DNA of 6,275 bases from Phycisphaerales bacterium (GTDB lineage Bacteria > Planctomycetota > Phycisphaerae > Sedimentisphaerales > Anaerohalosphaeraceae), in NCBI GenBank assembly GCA_011048645.1, contig DSDR01000242.1:1-6275 (forward strand), in the 5' to 3' direction. Positions 4,709 to 6,275 of this stretch are shown in pieces. Every line of letters begins with the position of its first letter. Positions within the stretch are counted from its first letter, which is position 1. The notes under the pieces are model-generated. The model was not told the origin of the DNA. It made no database searches and saw only the letters and a program-made list of their open reading frames with translations. A program made the position numbers and the translations under genes.

Positions 4709-6115
4709 TCAGTCGATGTCCACCACATCCTGATACTGCGGCACCACGACGTCCCAGCCGGTATTCTCAACAAGATAGTCTTTGAATGCGTGGGCTGATT
4801 CTTTTTCGCCGTGCACAATAAAGACCTTTCGCGGCGGCGTCTTGATGTGTTTGAGCCAGGCCAGGATTTCCTCCCGGTCGGCGTGAGCGCTGAAACCGTG
4901 CACCTGCACGACATTGGCCTTGAGCGGATAAGTCCGGCCCAGAATACGCACTTCAGGTGTTTTTTCAAGAATCAAACGCCCCAGCGTTCCCTTGGCCTGA
5001 TAGCCGACAAACAGAATGGTACTTTCCGGACGGGTGATATTGTTGACGAGATGATGTTTGACACGCCCGCCGGTGCACATGCCTGAACCGGCGATAATCA
5101 TCACCGTGCCGCGGATATGGTTAATCGCCTTGGATTCAGCGGTGGACTGGACGAGTTTGAGGCCGCGAAAACTGAACGGCGATTCATTTTGCACGACCAA
5201 TCGAGCCATCTCCTTGTCGTACAGTTCCGGATGGCTCTTGAAGACCTCGGTCACCTTGACGGCCATGGGACTGTCCAGAAACGTCATAATATGCGGGACG
5301 CGATCTTCCATCAGCAGCTCATTCATATAATACAGCACTTCCTGACTGCGGCCGACGGAAAAACTGGGAACAATGATATTGCCGCCGGCCTGATGCGCAT
5401 CATTAACGGCTTTGCAGAGCTGCTCCTTGGTATCTTCGACGGATGAATGTATTCGGTCGCCATACGTCGATTCGACCAGCAGGTAATCTGCTTCTGAAAA
5501 TGTGGCCGGATCGCGGAGGATAGGTTTGTCGGTCCGCCCAAAATCGCCTGTAAACAGAATGGTGCGGCACTGGCCGTTGCGACAGACATCGACTTTAATC
5601 ACGGCGGCGCCGAGAATATGTCCGGCGGTATGAAACGCGGCCTCAATGCCGTCGCCGATAGGAATGACTTCCTTGAATTTGACCGGATGAAATTGGTCGA
5701 AACAGGCCTCGGCCTCCTGCATCGTGTAGAGCGGTTCGACCGGACGCGGTCCTTGACGGCCTTCCCGTTTATGCCGTTTGCGCTTATATTCTGCATCTTC
5801 TTCCTGCAGTTTGCCGGCGTCGAGCAGCACAATCTTGGCAATCTCGACCGTGGCTTCTGTGGCGTAAATTTTCCCCTTAAACCCTTCTTTGACCAATTTG
5901 GGAATCAATCCGCAGTGATCCAAATGGGCGTGCGTCAGCAAAATGGCGTCCACGTCGGACGGTTCAACGCCGAAATCTTCCCAGTTGCGATACTGATAGT
6001 CGCGTTCCTGGTACAGGCCGCAATCGATCATCACTTTGGAATGATTGAACTCCAGCACATGCCGGGAACCGGTGACATTTTCGGCTGCACCCAGAAACCG
6101 CAGTTTAATATCCAT
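4709..6115 (-). CDS. MBL-fold/beta-CASP metallo-hydrolase, RNase of the CPSF73/Ysh1-like group
   Basis: This is a probable zinc-dependent RNA-processing nuclease of the cytoplasm, 468 residues with the start chosen here. Metallo-beta-lactamase motifs are complete: Asp31 in MIDCG, HAHLDH at 62-67 (His62, His64, Asp66, His67), His166 in TAGH and Asp191 in FTGDFGR. The beta-CASP insert follows: motif A Glu215 in VESTYGDR, then PSFSVGRSQE (250-259) and GSGMCTGGRV (343-352), motif B His411 in FSAHAD and motif C His435 in VHGE. A strongly basic stretch (KRKRHKREGR, 111-120) may contact RNA. The frame is open nine codons further up, but AGGGG (6125-6121) lies five bases before ATG 6115 and the product then starts MDIKLRFLGA as in relatives, so this start is preferred. 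It has no C-terminal RNase J domain. Related proteins include the bacterial and archaeal CPSF-like exo/endonucleases; the natural RNA target is unknown. It converges on rpsI with 105 bases between. Confidence 0.93.
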   Translation of the reverse strand: MDIKLRFLGAAENVTGSRHVLEFNHSKVMIDCGLYQERDYQYRNWEDFGVEPSDVDAILLTHAHLDHCGLIPKLVKEGFKGKIYATEATVEIAKIVLLDAGKLQEEDAEYKRKRHKREGRQGPRPVEPLYTMQEAEACFDQFHPVKFKEVIPIGDGIEAAFHTAGHILGAAVIKVDVCRNGQCRTILFTGDFGRTDKPILRDPATFSEADYLLVESTYGDRIHSSVEDTKEQLCKAVNDAHQAGGNIIVPSFSVGRSQEVLYYMNELLMEDRVPHIMTFLDSPMAVKVTEVFKSHPELYDKEMARLVVQNESPFSFRGLKLVQSTAESKAINHIRGTVMIIAGSGMCTGGRVKHHLVNNITRPESTILFVGYQAKGTLGRLILEKTPEVRILGRTYPLKANVVQVHGFSAHADREEILAWLKHIKTPPRKVFIVHGEKESAHAFKDYLVENTGWDVVVPQYQDVVDID

Positions 6116-6120
6116 CATAT

Positions 6121-6125
6121 CCCCT
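6121..6125 (-). promoter_or_regulatory. Ribosome binding site deciding the start of the beta-CASP gene
   Basis: AGGGG on the minus strand is five bases from ATG 6115-6113 and two from the adjacent ATG 6118-6116. The spacing favours the second ATG and rules against the far upstream Met codon at 6142, which has no such site. Confidence 0.6.
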
Positions 6126-6135
6126 AAAAAATGCG

Positions 6136-6164
6136 AAAACAAAATCGCTCTTTTTATCTGTCAA
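6136..6164 (-). promoter_or_regulatory. Weak promoter candidate for the beta-CASP gene
   Basis: On the minus strand a perfect TTGACA (6164-6159) is followed after 17 bases by TGTTTT (6141-6136), only three of six to the -10 consensus. Transcription from here would begin about 15 bases before the start codon. It could give the gene its own transcript, but co-transcription with the upstream gene, 66 bases away, is as likely. Confidence 0.25.
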
Positions 6165-6181
6165 TTTGCATTGTCGGGAGT

Positions 6182-6275
6182 TTATTGCACACCGGGTTTC
6201 AGGAACAGATAGAACAACGTCCCTTCCTCATACACCTGCCCGGCCATCTGTCCGGCCTGGTCGCCGATGCCCATA
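6182..6275 (-). CDS. C-terminal end of an unidentified protein (partial)
   Basis: One frame is open from the right edge to a TAA at 6184-6182, giving 30 residues that begin MGIGDQAGQMAGQ and end in FYLFLKPGVQ. A second frame of this strand is closed by a TGA within the segment. The methionine at the very edge is probably internal rather than a start. I do not recognise the family from so short a tail. It lies 66 bases upstream of the beta-CASP gene on the same strand and could share its transcript. Confidence 0.45.
   Translation of the reverse strand, partial: MGIGDQAGQMAGQVYEEGTLFYLFLKPGVQ

Noticed and set aside
5618..6127. 169-codon plus-strand open frame opposite the beta-CASP gene
   Set aside because: It lies wholly antisense to a gene with complete catalytic motifs and shows no family features of its own.
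6116..6142. Upstream ATG 6142 as start of the beta-CASP protein (477 residues)
   Set aside because: It has no ribosome site and adds nine residues unlike the family's N-terminus; AGGGG at 6125-6121 points to 6115.
1..6275. Search for CRISPR arrays, insertion sequences, tRNA/rRNA genes, phage or toxin-antitoxin genes
   Set aside because: No regularly spaced repeats, transposase motifs, terminal inverted repeats or RNA gene signatures were seen; nearly all sequence is taken up by ordinary genes.

Overview
The window is bacterial chromosomal DNA with close-packed genes and a G+C content that I judge to be in the mid-50s percent. It carries sigma70-type promoters and mostly modest Shine-Dalgarno sequences. 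It falls into three transcription blocks. The genes themselves are all of recognisable families. The lineage is not fixed by the sequence. The wording of the beta-CASP metallo-hydrolase and the N-terminally extended ribosomal protein S9 remind me of the Planctomycetota/PVC group, but this is a weak inference from memory, and no rRNA is present to confirm it.

Block 1 (1-2295, minus strand, read right to left) is a sugar phosphotransferase (PTS) operon of the fructose superfamily. It encodes a membrane permease domain as a separate protein (IIC), then a separate IIB phosphocarrier overlapping it by four bases. Ten bases further on comes a fused HPr-enzyme I protein, which runs off the left edge just before its enzyme I active-site histidine. 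The set is close to a complete dedicated phosphorelay from PEP through EI, HPr, IIA and IIB to sugar passing through IIC. No IIA is visible; it would have to lie in the missing C-terminal part of the fusion or elsewhere. Opposite it, across a 272-base divergent control region (2296-2567), lies an AraC-family regulator (2568-3392, plus strand). The control region holds a near-consensus promoter for the regulator. For the PTS operon it holds a perfect -10 with no recognisable -35, preceded by a pair of direct repeats, plus a separate GCGCAA/TTGCGC dyad between the two promoters. The natural reading is that the AraC protein switches on the PTS operon.

Block 2 (about 3578-4660, plus strand) is the conserved ribosomal pair rplM-rpsI (L13 and S9). 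It has its own strong promoter and ends in a GC-rich hairpin. S9 carries a proline-containing N-terminal extension of about 31 residues.

Block 3 (4709-6275, minus strand, convergent with block 2) encodes a 468-residue metallo-beta-lactamase/beta-CASP protein of the CPSF73/Ysh1-like RNase group with all catalytic motifs intact. Upstream of it on the same strand is the last 30 codons of an unidentified gene. Between blocks 2 and 3 lies an unusual set of three mutually complementary GC-rich arms (4627-4670).

No mobile elements, CRISPR arrays, tRNAs, rRNAs or phage genes were seen. The most interesting signals are the architecture of the divergent PTS control region, the dedicated HPr-EI fusion without a visible IIA, the three-arm hairpin between the convergent genes, and the S9 extension.
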